64,000 nt of DNA from Robbsia betulipollinis (GTDB taxonomy: Bacteria > Pseudomonadota > Gammaproteobacteria > Burkholderiales > Burkholderiaceae): contig NZ_JAPMXC010000006.1 in NCBI RefSeq assembly GCF_026624755.1, positions 49,683 to 113,682 on the forward strand, written 5' to 3'. Made by a program: the position numbers and the translations under genes. The notes under the pieces are model-generated. The model did not search any database. It was given only the letters and a program-made list of their open reading frames with translations, and was not told the origin of the DNA. How positions within the stretch are numbered: position 1 is the stretch's first letter; each line of letters starts with the position of its first letter. This document shows, piece by piece, positions 24,514 through 34,388 of the stretch.

Positions 24514-25579
24514 GCGACTCAGCCTGCCCCGCGGTCCCCTTCGCCGGATTCGGCGCGAGACCATTCGCCAGGAATGCATCGACCGTCGGAAAGCGCAGGC
24601 GGTACGCCAGCTCCCCGGTAAGCCGCCGGTTGTCGAGGCGGCGCGATTCGCGCATGAACGACATCAGCATCGGTTCGAGCACCTGCTCTGCTTCCTCGCG
24701 CGAAATGCGCGGCGGCCGGGGCAGTCCCAGCGCATCGGCGACGCGATCGAAGTAGTCGCCCATGCGCAAACGGCTGTCGTCGGTCGCGTGGTAAAGACGT
24801 TGCGGCCTTCCCCGCCACAGCGCGCGCACCGCGATGGCGGCGAGATCGTCGGCGTGGATATGGCTGGTGAACACGTCTTCCTCGGCTCGCAGGGCCGGCG
24901 TGCCGCGATGCAAACGCGCATCCGGCAGACGCTCGCGCGCATAGATGCCGGGAATCCGCAGGATCGACGCGGCGAACGTCCCGCGGGTACCCGCCGCGCG
25001 CAGCAGATGCTCCGCCCCCACTCGCCGCACGGCGCGCGGATTGCTGGGGCGCACGCGCCGGGTCTCGTCGATCAACGCGCCCCCGCAGTCGCCGTAGACG
25101 CCGGTCGTGCTCGCGTAGACCAGCGGTTGCGACGCACGCGGCGGCTTGCCGATCCAGACACCGCGGGCGCCCGGCGCGAGCGTGCGGGAGCGCCGCGCCG
25201 GGCCACCCGCGTCGGGTACAATAGCCGCGCGTTCCGGCGGCGCCGGGCGGTGCCGGACGGCACTGCCCGCACCGCCCAGCGCCGCGATCAGCACCCGCGT
25301 GCGCTGGTCCGTGCGGCCCTCGGCGGGCGGCGGCGCGAAATGCAGCACGCCGAAGGCAGCGCGCGCCAACGCGGCGGCACGGCGCAGGCTGCGCCGGTCG
25401 TCGAGATCGCCCGGGACCGGAATCACGCCGGCCGCATGCAGGCGCTGCCGCCCCGCCTCGCGCCGGTTCAGCGCGAGAACCGTGAAGCGGGGCGCGAGGA
25501 GCGCGACGGTGCGCATGCCGACGTCGCCACAACCGACGATCAGCACGCGAGGACGACGAAGCGGGCGGGTTGGAATCAT
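24494..25579 (-). CDS. NAD-dependent epimerase/dehydratase-like protein (YeeZ-like)
   Basis: The 361-residue protein starts with a Rossmann motif (VLIVGCGDVGMRTVALLA), not the classical GxxGxxG. It has VYASTTGVYGD as the SDR Ser/Tyr region and HIHADDLAAIAVRAL in the C-terminal half, as in atypical extended SDRs. The substrate is unknown. Two oddities stand out. About 45 extra arginine- and proline-rich residues (near 105-150) interrupt the region before VYASTTG. The C-terminal residues (ESPAGPGR) are encoded by the 17-bp repeat. It is divergent from the reductase gene at 25721. Confidence 0.75.
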   Translation of the reverse strand: MIPTRPLRRPRVLIVGCGDVGMRTVALLAPRFTVLALNRREAGRQRLHAAGVIPVPGDLDDRRSLRRAAALARAAFGVLHFAPPPAEGRTDQRTRVLIAALGGAGSAVRHRPAPPERAAIVPDAGGPARRSRTLAPGARGVWIGKPPRASQPLVYASTTGVYGDCGGALIDETRRVRPSNPRAVRRVGAEHLLRAAGTRGTFAASILRIPGIYARERLPDARLHRGTPALRAEEDVFTSHIHADDLAAIAVRALWRGRPQRLYHATDDSRLRMGDYFDRVADALGLPRPPRISREEAEQVLEPMLMSFMRESRRLDNRRLTGELAYRLRFPTVDAFLANGLAPNPAKGTAGQAESPAGPGR

Positions 25580-25720
25580 GATCGATATTGTATCTTGCCG
25601 CCGGTGTTACAGCCGAGACCGCTGGAATGGCCCCGCCGGCCGGCGGCGCGACGGGGTCTCACGCCGGGACGGCCGCGACGCCGGTCCCGTTTGACGAATG
25701 CACGGACACAGCACACCACT

Positions 25721-26752
25721 ATGAGTTTCAACGTGACGATCCGGCCGAGCGGCCGACAATTCCAGGTGGACGCGGGCGAACCCGTCCTGAGCGCCGCGCT
25801 GCGCCACGGCGTGGGTTTGCCGTACGGCTGCAAGAACGGTGCGTGCGGCTCCTGCAAGGGCCGGGTCATCGAGGGCGCGGTGGAACAGGCGGCGCACTCG
25901 TCCTCGGCCCTGGCCAACGACGAAAAAACGCGCGGCTTCGCGCTGTTCTGCTGCGCGCAGGCAACATCCGATCTCGAAATCGAGATCCGCGAGATCGCCG
26001 GCGTCGGCGACATGCCGGCGAAGAAACTGCCGTGCCGCGTCAGCGCGCTCGAACGCGCCGCCGACGACGTCATGATCGTACGCCTGCAACTGCCCGCCAA
26101 CGAACGGCTCCAGTATCTGGCCGGGCAATATCTCGAATTCATCCTGAAGGACGGCAAGCGCCGCGCCTACTCGATCGCGACCGCGCCGCACGCGGAGGGC
26201 CTGCTGGAACTCCACATCCGCCATCTGCCCGGCGGCCAGTTCACCGATCACGTCTTCTCCGCCATGAAGGCGCGCGACATGCTGCGTTTCGAAGGTCCGC
26301 TGGGGACGTTCTTCCTGCGCGAGGACAGCGACAAACCCATCGTGCTGCTGGCGTCGGGCACCGGTTTCGCGCCGATCAAGGCGATCGTCGAACAGGCCAT
26401 TTACAAGAAAATCACGCGGCCGATCGCGCTCTACTGGGGTGCAAGAACGCGCCCGGACCTGTATCTTGAAGCATTGGGCGCCCAGTGGACGACCGAACTG
26501 CCGAACTTCCGTTTCATCCCGGTATTGTCCGAGCCGACGCCGCAGGACACCTGGGACGGGCGCACCGGCTTCGTGCACCACGCGGTGATCGCGGACCTGC
26601 CGGATCTGTCCGCTTATCAGGTCTACGCATGCGGCGCACCGGTAATGGTCGAGTCCGCGCAGCGGGATTTCACCGCCAACCATGGGCTGCCCGCCGAGGA
26701 GTTCTACGCGGACGCCTTCACCAGCGAAGCGGACCTGGTGAATGCGGTCTGA
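25721..26752 (+). CDS. Ferredoxin-type flavin reductase (CDP-6-deoxy-delta-3,4-glucoseen reductase-like)
   Basis: The 343-residue protein has an N-terminal plant-type 2Fe-2S domain with cysteines in YGCKNGACGSCKGRV and a later LFCCAQA. An FAD-binding barrel (RAYSIATAPH) and an NAD(P)H-binding domain (LLASGTGFAPIKAI, CGAPVMVESA) follow. It therefore carries electrons from NAD(P)H through FAD to its iron-sulphur centre and an unknown acceptor. Burkholderia homologues carry the glucoseen-reductase name, but no deoxysugar genes are adjacent, so that role is doubtful. It starts at ATG 25721 and is followed by argD in the same direction after 122 bp. Confidence 0.85.
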   Translation: MSFNVTIRPSGRQFQVDAGEPVLSAALRHGVGLPYGCKNGACGSCKGRVIEGAVEQAAHSSSALANDEKTRGFALFCCAQATSDLEIEIREIAGVGDMPAKKLPCRVSALERAADDVMIVRLQLPANERLQYLAGQYLEFILKDGKRRAYSIATAPHAEGLLELHIRHLPGGQFTDHVFSAMKARDMLRFEGPLGTFFLREDSDKPIVLLASGTGFAPIKAIVEQAIYKKITRPIALYWGARTRPDLYLEALGAQWTTELPNFRFIPVLSEPTPQDTWDGRTGFVHHAVIADLPDLSAYQVYACGAPVMVESAQRDFTANHGLPAEEFYADAFTSEADLVNAV

Positions 26753-26874
26753 TCCCGCAGTCCGAGTCTGACCCCGCGCCGCGCGCGCGGCGCGGCGCCG
26801 CAGCCGTTACCTTCGCGTTTTATTTTTGATCTTATTTGCGATCGAACCCCTCGTCCGATCGTGTGGAGCCGCTG

Positions 26875-28062
26875 ATGAATTTCCAGGAATATCCGACCGA
26901 CGCGCTGATGTACATCACCAACCGCCCGGAGATCGTTTTCACTCGCGGCAAGGGCGCCTGGCTGTATGACAACAACGACAAGCGATACCTCGACTTCATC
27001 CAGGGCTGGGCGGTCAACTCGCTGGGACATTGCGACGACGGCATGATCGCCGCGTCGGACCGGCAGTCGCGCCTGCTGATCAACCCGAGCCCGGCCTACT
27101 ACAACGAGCCGATGGCGCGCCTCGCATCGAAGCTGACCGCATTGAGCGCCTTCGACAAGGTGTTCTTCGCGAACAGCGGCGCCGAGGCCAACGAAGGCGC
27201 GATCAAGCTCGCCCGCAAGTGGGGCCAGAAGAACAAGAACGGCGCGTTCGAGATCATCACGTTCGATCACAGCTTCCACGGCCGCACGCTGGCGACGATG
27301 TCGGCGAGCGGCAAGCCGGGCTGGGACACGATCTTCGCGCCCCAGGTGCCCGGCTTTCCGAAGGCGGACCTGAACGACATCGCCTCGGTGGAAAAGCTGA
27401 TCACGCCCCGGACCGTCGCGGTCATGCTCGAACCGATCCAGGGCGAAGGCGGCGTGCTGCCGGCCACGCGCGAATTCATGCAGGCGCTGCGGGAACTGAC
27501 GCGCCGGCACAACCTGCTGCTGATCGTCGACGAAGTGCAGACCGGGTGCGCGCGCACCGGCGAGATGTTTGCGTATCAGTTGTCGGGGATCGAGCCGGAC
27601 ATCATGACGCTCGGCAAGGGCATCGGCGGCGGCTATCCGCTCGCCGCGCTGCTCGCGACCGAAGCGGCTTCGGTGTTCGTCGCCGGCGACCAGGGCGGCA
27701 CGTACAACGGCAACCCGGTCATGACCGCGATCGGCCTGGAAGTGGTCTCGCGGCTGTCGGCGCCGGACTTTCTCGCGGGCGTGCGCGAACGCAGCGCCTA
27801 TCTGAGCCAGGCCCTGCTGAAGCTGTCGGCCGATTACGATTTCCAGGGAGAGCGCGGCGAGGGGCTGCTGCGCGCGCTGCTGCTGGGCCGCGACATCGGC
27901 CCGCAGATCGTCGAGCAGGCCCGCCTGCTGGAACCGGCCGGCCTGCTCATCAACGCCGCGCGCCCGAACCTGCTGCGCTTCATGCCGGCGTTGAACGTCA
28001 CCACCGACGAAATCGATCAGATGATCGCCCTGCTGCGCCAGGCGATCGACCAGGCGGTCTGA
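26875..28062 (+). CDS. argD: Acetylornithine aminotransferase-like, PLP-dependent class III
   Basis: A 395-residue class-III aminotransferase. The PLP-phosphate region [18 protein letters not shown], the aspartate in [20 protein letters not shown], and the Schiff-base lysine in [17 protein letters not shown] are all present. The family's main job is transfer of the amino group between glutamate and N-acetylornithine (arginine synthesis) or succinyl-diaminopimelate (lysine synthesis). ATG 26875 follows a ribosome site (gtggag); the upstream in-frame ATG 26836 is poorly supported. No other arg genes are close. Other class-III transaminases remain possible. Confidence 0.85.
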   Translation: MNFQEYPTDALMYITNRPEIVFTRGKGAWLYDNNDKRYLDFIQGWAVNSLGHCDDGMIAASDRQSRLLINPSPAYYNEPMARLASKLTALSAFDKVFFANSGAEANEGAIKLARKWGQKNKNGAFEIITFDHSFHGRTLATMSASGKPGWDTIFAPQVPGFPKADLNDIASVEKLITPRTVAVMLEPIQGEGGVLPATREFMQALRELTRRHNLLLIVDEVQTGCARTGEMFAYQLSGIEPDIMTLGKGIGGGYPLAALLATEAASVFVAGDQGGTYNGNPVMTAIGLEVVSRLSAPDFLAGVRERSAYLSQALLKLSADYDFQGERGEGLLRALLLGRDIGPQIVEQARLLEPAGLLINAARPNLLRFMPALNVTTDEIDQMIALLRQAIDQAV

Positions 28063-28556
28063 CGGCATACGGCGCGGCGCATCCACGCCGTGCCCGTCTG
28101 CCGCGTGCCTGCCCGGTTCATTTCCATGGAAACGGGCGATGCGCAGTCCCCTATCGACGGCACATCCGTCTTTCCCCTGCCTTCGGCTTTTCGCCGCCTC
28201 CCTCTTTTCTCATCCTAAGCGACCGCCATTCGCGCCGCGCGCGGGCCGGCACTGCGGCGGTGTCCTGCGCCTTGCGCGGAAAATTGTGCGTCGCGCGACG
28301 TCAATGTTCGCAATTCGTTGAAAATGCGAGCGGGCTTTACCCCCTAGAATCATCCCTGTCGAGAAATTTCGGCGACGCAGGCCACACACTAAGACCGGTC
28401 TCATATGCGCCGAGCCTGTGTTTTGCCAAAATGCAGGATTGCGGAAGTTCCGCCGCTATGACGCGGTAGTCCCGAGGTAGCCGCTTGCTCCTGTCCGTCG
28501 AATCCCGCTTCCGCCACACCCATTTCGCACCCCTATTTATTTTCCAAGACGTGGAA
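28063..28556 (+). other. Intergenic region, no gene seen
   Basis: This 494-bp gap between argD and the first glycosyltransferase is less GC-rich near 28270-28560. It contains a palindrome atttccatggaaa near 28120 and several weak hairpins, but no clear terminator, promoter or RNA gene. The frame from TTG 28485 runs into the glycosyltransferase but lacks a ribosome site. Confidence 0.5.
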
Positions 28557-29396
28557 ATGACCGAACTCGTGACCATAGGCATCGTCCTTTATCGGAACAG
28601 CGCACAGGAGATCGCGCGTTGCCTGAACGCCCTGAAGCGCCAGACACGCATCGACGCCATCAAGGAGATCCTGATCAGGGACCAGGGCGGCGGCGACGCG
28701 TTGGAGCATGTCGGCCAGTGGTGTGAAAGGCATGCCATGCCGGTGCCGATACGGATCTCCAGCGGCGCGAATCTCGGTTTCGGCGGCGGGCACAACACCT
28801 TGTTCGCTTCCAGCGATCCCGTCTCCACCGCCTACCTGTGCCTGAATCCCGACGGGTTCATGCATCCCCGCTGCCTGGAGGTCATGCTCGAGTCCGCGAG
28901 AAAGCAGCACTGGTCGGGAATCTTCGAGGCGATCCAGGAACCGGTGATGCACCCGAAGCGCTTCGATCCGAAAACGGGTACCACCGCGTGGTGTTCCGCG
29001 GCCTGCCTGCTGATTCCCGCCTCGCTCTATCGCGAGATCCGCGGTTTCGACGAGGATTTCTTCCTGTATTGCGAGGACGTCGATCTGTCGTGGCGGGCGA
29101 AGGCCGCCGGTCAGCGTTGTTTCACCTGCGCACAGGCCTGGTTTTTCCATTACGCCGAGGACCGCGGCGACCGCCAGATCGAGATCTGGCGGTCCGCCCA
29201 CCTGCTTGCCCACAAATGGCGTGCCCACCAATTCAAGACGCATGCGGTGAACGTACTCGCGTCTCTGGTCGACATCGACCGCGACCTGCTCGAACAGCAG
29301 ACGACCCACATCGAGCCGCATTCGATCCCGGAAATATTCCGCGCGCTGCCGAATTTCCGCAATCAGCTGACGTTCGCCGAACCGATGTGGACCTGA
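28557..29396 (+). CDS. Glycosyltransferase family 2 (rhamnosyltransferase-like)
   Basis: The 279-residue GT-A protein has VTIGIVLYRNSAQEIARCLN at the N terminus (nucleotide-sugar fold), ISSGANLGFGGGHNTLF, the metal-site region LCLNPDG and CSAACLLIPASLYREIRGFDEDFFLYCEDVDLSWRAK (in two adjoining blocks), all typical of WbbL-like family 2 enzymes. It likely adds a sugar to a surface polysaccharide from a nucleotide-sugar donor at the cytoplasmic face. ATG 28557 fits the fold start. The next gene begins 2 bp after the stop. No other polysaccharide genes are present. Confidence 0.88.
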   Translation: MTELVTIGIVLYRNSAQEIARCLNALKRQTRIDAIKEILIRDQGGGDALEHVGQWCERHAMPVPIRISSGANLGFGGGHNTLFASSDPVSTAYLCLNPDGFMHPRCLEVMLESARKQHWSGIFEAIQEPVMHPKRFDPKTGTTAWCSAACLLIPASLYREIRGFDEDFFLYCEDVDLSWRAKAAGQRCFTCAQAWFFHYAEDRGDRQIEIWRSAHLLAHKWRAHQFKTHAVNVLASLVDIDRDLLEQQTTHIEPHSIPEIFRALPNFRNQLTFAEPMWT

Positions 29397-29398
29397 CG

Positions 29399-30478
29399 AT
29401 GACAGAACGCATTTCCGTTGTGATCCGGACCATGCCGGGGCGCGAAGCGCACCTGGAAAAATGTCTTTTCATCCTTCAAGGGCAGACGTATTCCGCCATC
29501 GAGGTCGTCGTCGTCGTGCAACGGCTCCGGCAGAACGACGGCATCGCCAGTATCGAAAGGATCGTCGACCGGGAGCGGCATGCATTTCACGACATGCGCC
29601 TGTTCGAGCATGTCTGCGCCGCGGATGCCCGCTCGAAAAGCCTGAACATCGGCAAACGCCATGCGAGCGGAAGATACCTGGCGTTTCTGGACGACGACGA
29701 CAAGCTATATCCCGAACACTACGACAAATTGATTTCGGCGCTTCGGGAAAGCGACCGGGCCTGGGCGTACGCGGATACCATTCGCGCCCTGCACAACAAA
29801 TGGGGGCAAGTGATAGAACGGTCCCGCCCGTGGCAACGGGATCGTTACAGTTATCTGGATCATCTGCGCAACAACTTCATCCCGATCCACTCGTTCATCA
29901 TCGACCGGACGCGCGTGTCCCATCTGGGCGACGTGAACGAAGCGCTCAGCATGAACGAGGATTACGAATTTCTTCTGCGGCTGGCATTCGGGCACGAGCC
30001 GCTGTACGTGCCGTTTCCCGGCGCGGAGTACTGCATACGCGGCGACGGCTCGAATACGGTGATGGACGGCACCGTCTGCGCCGCCCAGGCCGTGCGAAAA
30101 CAGCGGCTATGGACCAACGCCCTTGCCGAATTCAATGAGCTGAAGATCGCCAACATCGGGTGGTGGGTGCGCGAGGTCGACGCTCACCCCGGCTGCGCGG
30201 CGCCGGGCGCGGCGCGGTATCCCGACAATCCCCACGCGACGCAAGGCACCCGCTACCGCGACGAACTCCGGCAGTACCACGCGTCCCATTCCTGGCGCGT
30301 GAGTCGTGCATTGCGGGGCATTGCCCGTCTGCTCAGGGGACAGCGTCCGACGGCGGCGGATCCCACGCCGGAAACCGAGACGGAAGCGCTTCGACATATA
30401 GAGCGCCTGTTGCGCTCCCGGTCCTGGCGGATCACCCGGCCATTGCGCTGGGCGAGAAGCGTGATACCCCGGCGCTGA
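29399..30478 (+). CDS. Glycosyltransferase family 2 with C-terminal SWR repeats
   Basis: The 359-residue protein has an N-terminal GT-A domain (ISVVIRTMPGREAHLEKCL) and an acidic metal site (RYLAFLDDDDKLYPEHYD). The later block ALSMNEDYEFLLRLAFG is common in family 2 enzymes. Its C-terminal 65 residues contain two copies of a basic motif, SHSWRVSRALRG (about 296) and SRSWRITRPLRW (about 340). Related tails occur in many Burkholderia glycosyltransferases; amphipathic membrane contact is an inference. It is coupled to the preceding transferase (2 bp gap). Acceptor and donor are unknown. Confidence 0.85.
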   Translation: MTERISVVIRTMPGREAHLEKCLFILQGQTYSAIEVVVVVQRLRQNDGIASIERIVDRERHAFHDMRLFEHVCAADARSKSLNIGKRHASGRYLAFLDDDDKLYPEHYDKLISALRESDRAWAYADTIRALHNKWGQVIERSRPWQRDRYSYLDHLRNNFIPIHSFIIDRTRVSHLGDVNEALSMNEDYEFLLRLAFGHEPLYVPFPGAEYCIRGDGSNTVMDGTVCAAQAVRKQRLWTNALAEFNELKIANIGWWVREVDAHPGCAAPGAARYPDNPHATQGTRYRDELRQYHASHSWRVSRALRGIARLLRGQRPTAADPTPETETEALRHIERLLRSRSWRITRPLRWARSVIPRR

Positions 30479-30532
30479 ACGCGCGGAGGCACGCGGCGGA
30501 AGGGAGATCCCAGGAAGGATCCCCCCCGAGGC

Positions 30533-31248
<716 letters not shown>

Positions 31249-31252
<4 letters not shown>

Positions 31253-32025
31253 TGGCCTCCGGCGCCCAGATACGCTTCAATCACTTTCGGATCCTTCTGC
31301 ACGTCCTGCGGCAACCCCTCGGCGATGACCTTGCCGTAGTCGAGCACCGTCATCCGGTCGCACAGGCCCATCATCAGCTTCACGTCGTGCTCGATCAGCA
31401 GGATGGTCCGGCCGTCGCCGCGGATCTTGTCGAGCAGTTCGCGCAACTCGACCTTCTCGGTCGCGTTCATGCCGGCGGCCGGCTCGTCCAGTGCCAGCAG
31501 CTTCGGGTCGGTCGCCAGCGCGCGCGCGATCTCGAGCCGCCGTTGGTGGCCGTACGAGAGGTTGCGCGACGTGTAGTCGGCGTATTTCGAGATGCCCACG
31601 TATTCCAGCAGTTCGATCGCGCGCTCCTTGACCTCGCGCTCCTCGCGCCGTTCCGCCGGCGTGCGGAACACCGCGCCGATCAGGCCCTGGCGCGTGCGCA
31701 CATGGCGCCCGGTCATGACGTTCTCGAGCGCGGTCATGCCGCCGAAGAGGCGAATGTTCTGGAACGTACGGGCGATGCCCGCCTTCGCCACCTCATGCAC
31801 GGTGGTCGGCTTGTAGGCCAGGCCGTCGAGCACGAACTCGCCCGAATCCGGCTCGTACAGCCCGGTGATGACATTGAAGAACGTCGTCTTGCCCGCGCCG
31901 TTCGGGCCGATCAGGCCGTAGATGTGCCCGGCCTGGATCTGCAGCCCGACATCGGCCAGCGCCTGCAGACCGCCGAAGCGCTTGTTGACGCCCTTGATGA
32001 ACAGGCGCGTGTTTTTATCGATCAT
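31249..32025 (-). CDS. livG: Branched-chain amino acid ABC transporter ATPase LivG
   Basis: The 258-residue ATPase has Walker A GPNGAGKTT, signature NLSYGHQRRLEIARAL, Walker B LLALDEPAAGMN and ILLIEHDVKLMM, as expected for LivG. ATG 32025 (MIDKNTRLFI) was taken as the start; the longer frame is not conserved-looking. It lies 26 bp after livM and is coupled to livF. Confidence 0.95.
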
Positions 32026-32051
32026 GGTGGATGGCTCCGCGTGCCGCACGC

Positions 32052-33215
32052 TCAGGCGCGAATCGTCTTGTTGCGTTTGGCAATCCGGGCAACCCGGTCC
32101 TCGTGCTTCGGCGCCGGCCACAGGCCGTCGGCGCGATACAACATGATGACGATCATCGCCAGGCCGTATAGCAGTTGCCGCACGACTTCGACGTCGATCA
32201 CGTCATGACCGAACAGGAAATGCTGCAACGGTCCCATCGTCGAACGCAGTACTTCCGGGAAGATCGACAGCAGCACCGCACCCAGGATGACGCCGGGGAT
32301 GTGGCCCATGCCGCCGAGCACCACGCAGGCCAGCACGACGATCGATTCCCAGAACGTGAACGACTCCGGCGACACGAAACCCTGAAAGGCGCCGAACATC
32401 GCCCCCGATACGCCGCCGAACGACGCGCCCATCGCGAACGCCAGCAGCTTGATGTTGCGGGTATTGATGCCCATCGCCTTGGCGGCGATCTCGTCCTCGC
32501 GAATGGCCGCCCACGCGCGGCCGATGCGCGAGTGCTGCAGCCGCACGCAGATGAAGATCACGATCAGCGACAGCACCACGAACGCGTAGTAATACATGTA
32601 CACGGGCGGAAACGAGAAACCGAAGAGCGTGTGGATCTGCGAGAAGTCGAAGCCGAACAGATTGATCGGCGCGATGCCGCTGATGCCTTTCGGGCCGTTC
32701 GTGATGTTGATCGGCCGGTCCAGGTTGTTCATGAAGATCCGCACGATCTCGCCGAAGCCCAGCGTGACGATCGCCAGATAATCGCCGCGCAGTTTCAGCG
32801 TGGGCGCGCCGAGCAGCACGCCGCACAGTGCGGCCACCGCCATGGCGATCGGAATGATGACCCAGATCGGAAAGTGCGGGCCGGTCGGCCAGATCGACGC
32901 GATCCAGGCGAAGTTCTGCGAGAGTTGCGGCGACGACAGGAAGGCGGCGATATAGGCGCCCACCGCGTAGAACGCGATATAGCCGAGGTCGAGCAGTCCG
33001 GCGAAGCCGACGACCACGTTCAGGCCGAGCGCGAGCATCACGTACAGCATCGCGAAGTCGAGCACCCGCACCCAGTAGTTGCCGCCGGCGGCGCCGACCA
33101 GCATCGGGGCGAAGACCACGAAAAGCGCGAGCACGACGTAGCCCAGCGTGGTCTTCGCCGTGCGACGCGGCGGCGTCAGTTCGTTCGTGGTTTGAATCGG
33201 AGGAATGGAAGGCAT
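32052..33215 (-). CDS. livM: Branched-chain amino acid ABC transporter permease LivM
   Basis: The 387-residue permease has about nine to ten transmembrane helices. It has the LivM region LGLNVVVGFAGLLDLGYIAFYAVGAY (in two parts) and the ATPase-contact loop SRIGRAWAAIREDEIAAKAM. It forms the channel with LivH. It is longer than the smallest LivM proteins because of an N-terminal cytoplasmic extension (MPSIPPIQTTNELTPPRRT). It lies 14 bp after livH. Confidence 0.93.
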   Translation of the reverse strand: MPSIPPIQTTNELTPPRRTAKTTLGYVVLALFVVFAPMLVGAAGGNYWVRVLDFAMLYVMLALGLNVVVGFAGLLDLGYIAFYAVGAYIAAFLSSPQLSQNFAWIASIWPTGPHFPIWVIIPIAMAVAALCGVLLGAPTLKLRGDYLAIVTLGFGEIVRIFMNNLDRPINITNGPKGISGIAPINLFGFDFSQIHTLFGFSFPPVYMYYYAFVVLSLIVIFICVRLQHSRIGRAWAAIREDEIAAKAMGINTRNIKLLAFAMGASFGGVSGAMFGAFQGFVSPESFTFWESIVVLACVVLGGMGHIPGVILGAVLLSIFPEVLRSTMGPLQHFLFGHDVIDVEVVRQLLYGLAMIVIMLYRADGLWPAPKHEDRVARIAKRNKTIRA

Positions 33216-33229
33216 GGAACGAACCCCTG

Positions 33230-34180
33230 TTATGCGCGATCGGCGACACGCTCGCCGAGCAGACCGGACGGACGGAACACCAGCACGATGATCAACACGA
33301 TGAAGGCGAAGACGTCCTGGTAGTTGCTGCCGAACACCCCGCCGGTCAGCCCGCCGATGTAGCCGGCGCCGAGCTGCTCGATGAGACCCAGCAGAATGCC
33401 CCCGACCATCGCCCCGCCCAGATTGCCGATCCCGCCCAGCACGGCCGCCGTGAAGGCCTTGATACCCGGCAGGAAACCCATGTAGAAATGCGCGTTGCCG
33501 TATTCGGATGCGATCATCACCCCGGCCAGCGCGGCGAGCGCCGAGCCGATCATGAAGGTCGCCGAAATCACGAAATTCGGATTCACGCCCATCAGCCCGG
33601 CGACGTTGCGGTTTTCCGCCGTCGCCCGCATGGCCCGGCCGAGCCGCGTCTTGTGCACGAGCAGCAGCAGGCCGCCCATCGTCACGAACGCCACGACGAC
33701 GATGATGATTTCCGTCACCGAAATCACCGCGCCCGGCGTCGTGTCCGTCGCCTTGACCACGTTCAGCGGGTCGGTCGGCAGCAGTTGCGGGAACATCAGC
33801 GGGTTGCGGCCCCAGATCATCATCGCGACGGTCTGCAGCAGGATCGAGACGCCGATCGCGGTGATCAGCGGCGCGAGACGCGGCGCGTTGCGCAACGGCC
33901 GGTAGGCGACGCGCTCGATCGTGTAGCCGGTCAGCGCGCAGACCACCGCGGCGATGCCCAGCGCGATCACCAGCGTCGCCACCGAACCCAGACCGGGAAA
34001 ATGCGTGTGCAGCACGTTGATCGCCGACAGGGCGACCATCGCGCCGATCATGAGCACATCGCCGTGGGCGAAATTGATGATGCCGAGAATCCCGTACACC
34101 ATCGTGTAGCCCAGCGCGATGATCGCGTAGATGCTGCCCAGAACCAGCCCGTTGATGAGCTGCTGGATGAAGGTATCCAT
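33230..34180 (-). CDS. livH: Branched-chain amino acid ABC transporter permease LivH
   Basis: The 316-residue permease has the LivH signature INGLVLGSIYAIIALGYTMV and NFAHGDVLMIGAM near the N terminus and the contact loop TRLGRAMRATAENRNVAGLM. It has about eight transmembrane helices and forms the permease pair with LivM. A 208-bp gap separates it from livK, with no clear terminator. Confidence 0.94.
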   Translation of the reverse strand: MDTFIQQLINGLVLGSIYAIIALGYTMVYGILGIINFAHGDVLMIGAMVALSAINVLHTHFPGLGSVATLVIALGIAAVVCALTGYTIERVAYRPLRNAPRLAPLITAIGVSILLQTVAMMIWGRNPLMFPQLLPTDPLNVVKATDTTPGAVISVTEIIIVVVAFVTMGGLLLLVHKTRLGRAMRATAENRNVAGLMGVNPNFVISATFMIGSALAALAGVMIASEYGNAHFYMGFLPGIKAFTAAVLGGIGNLGGAMVGGILLGLIEQLGAGYIGGLTGGVFGSNYQDVFAFIVLIIVLVFRPSGLLGERVADRA

Positions 34181-34388
34181 TTACTACTCCTAGAACCGCT
34201 GACTATGGCGGATGCGGACGGTCTTCGGCGCGGCGCGAACGGGCTTTCCGACCCTGTATGCCGTGCTCGACCACCCTCCCTCAAGAACCGGCGACGCGAA
34301 CCGGCCGCGCGCTCCGCCGGGCGCCGAAGCCACCCGGTGAAAGCGCCGCCCCGTCGCGCCGCCGCTGGACAAACGACTCACATCGTCT

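Noticed and set aside
25721-26752. Deoxysugar (ascarylose-type) pathway from the glucoseen-reductase-like gene
   Set aside because: No dehydratase, aminotransferase-like E1 or other deoxysugar genes are adjacent; the name reflects only domain similarity.
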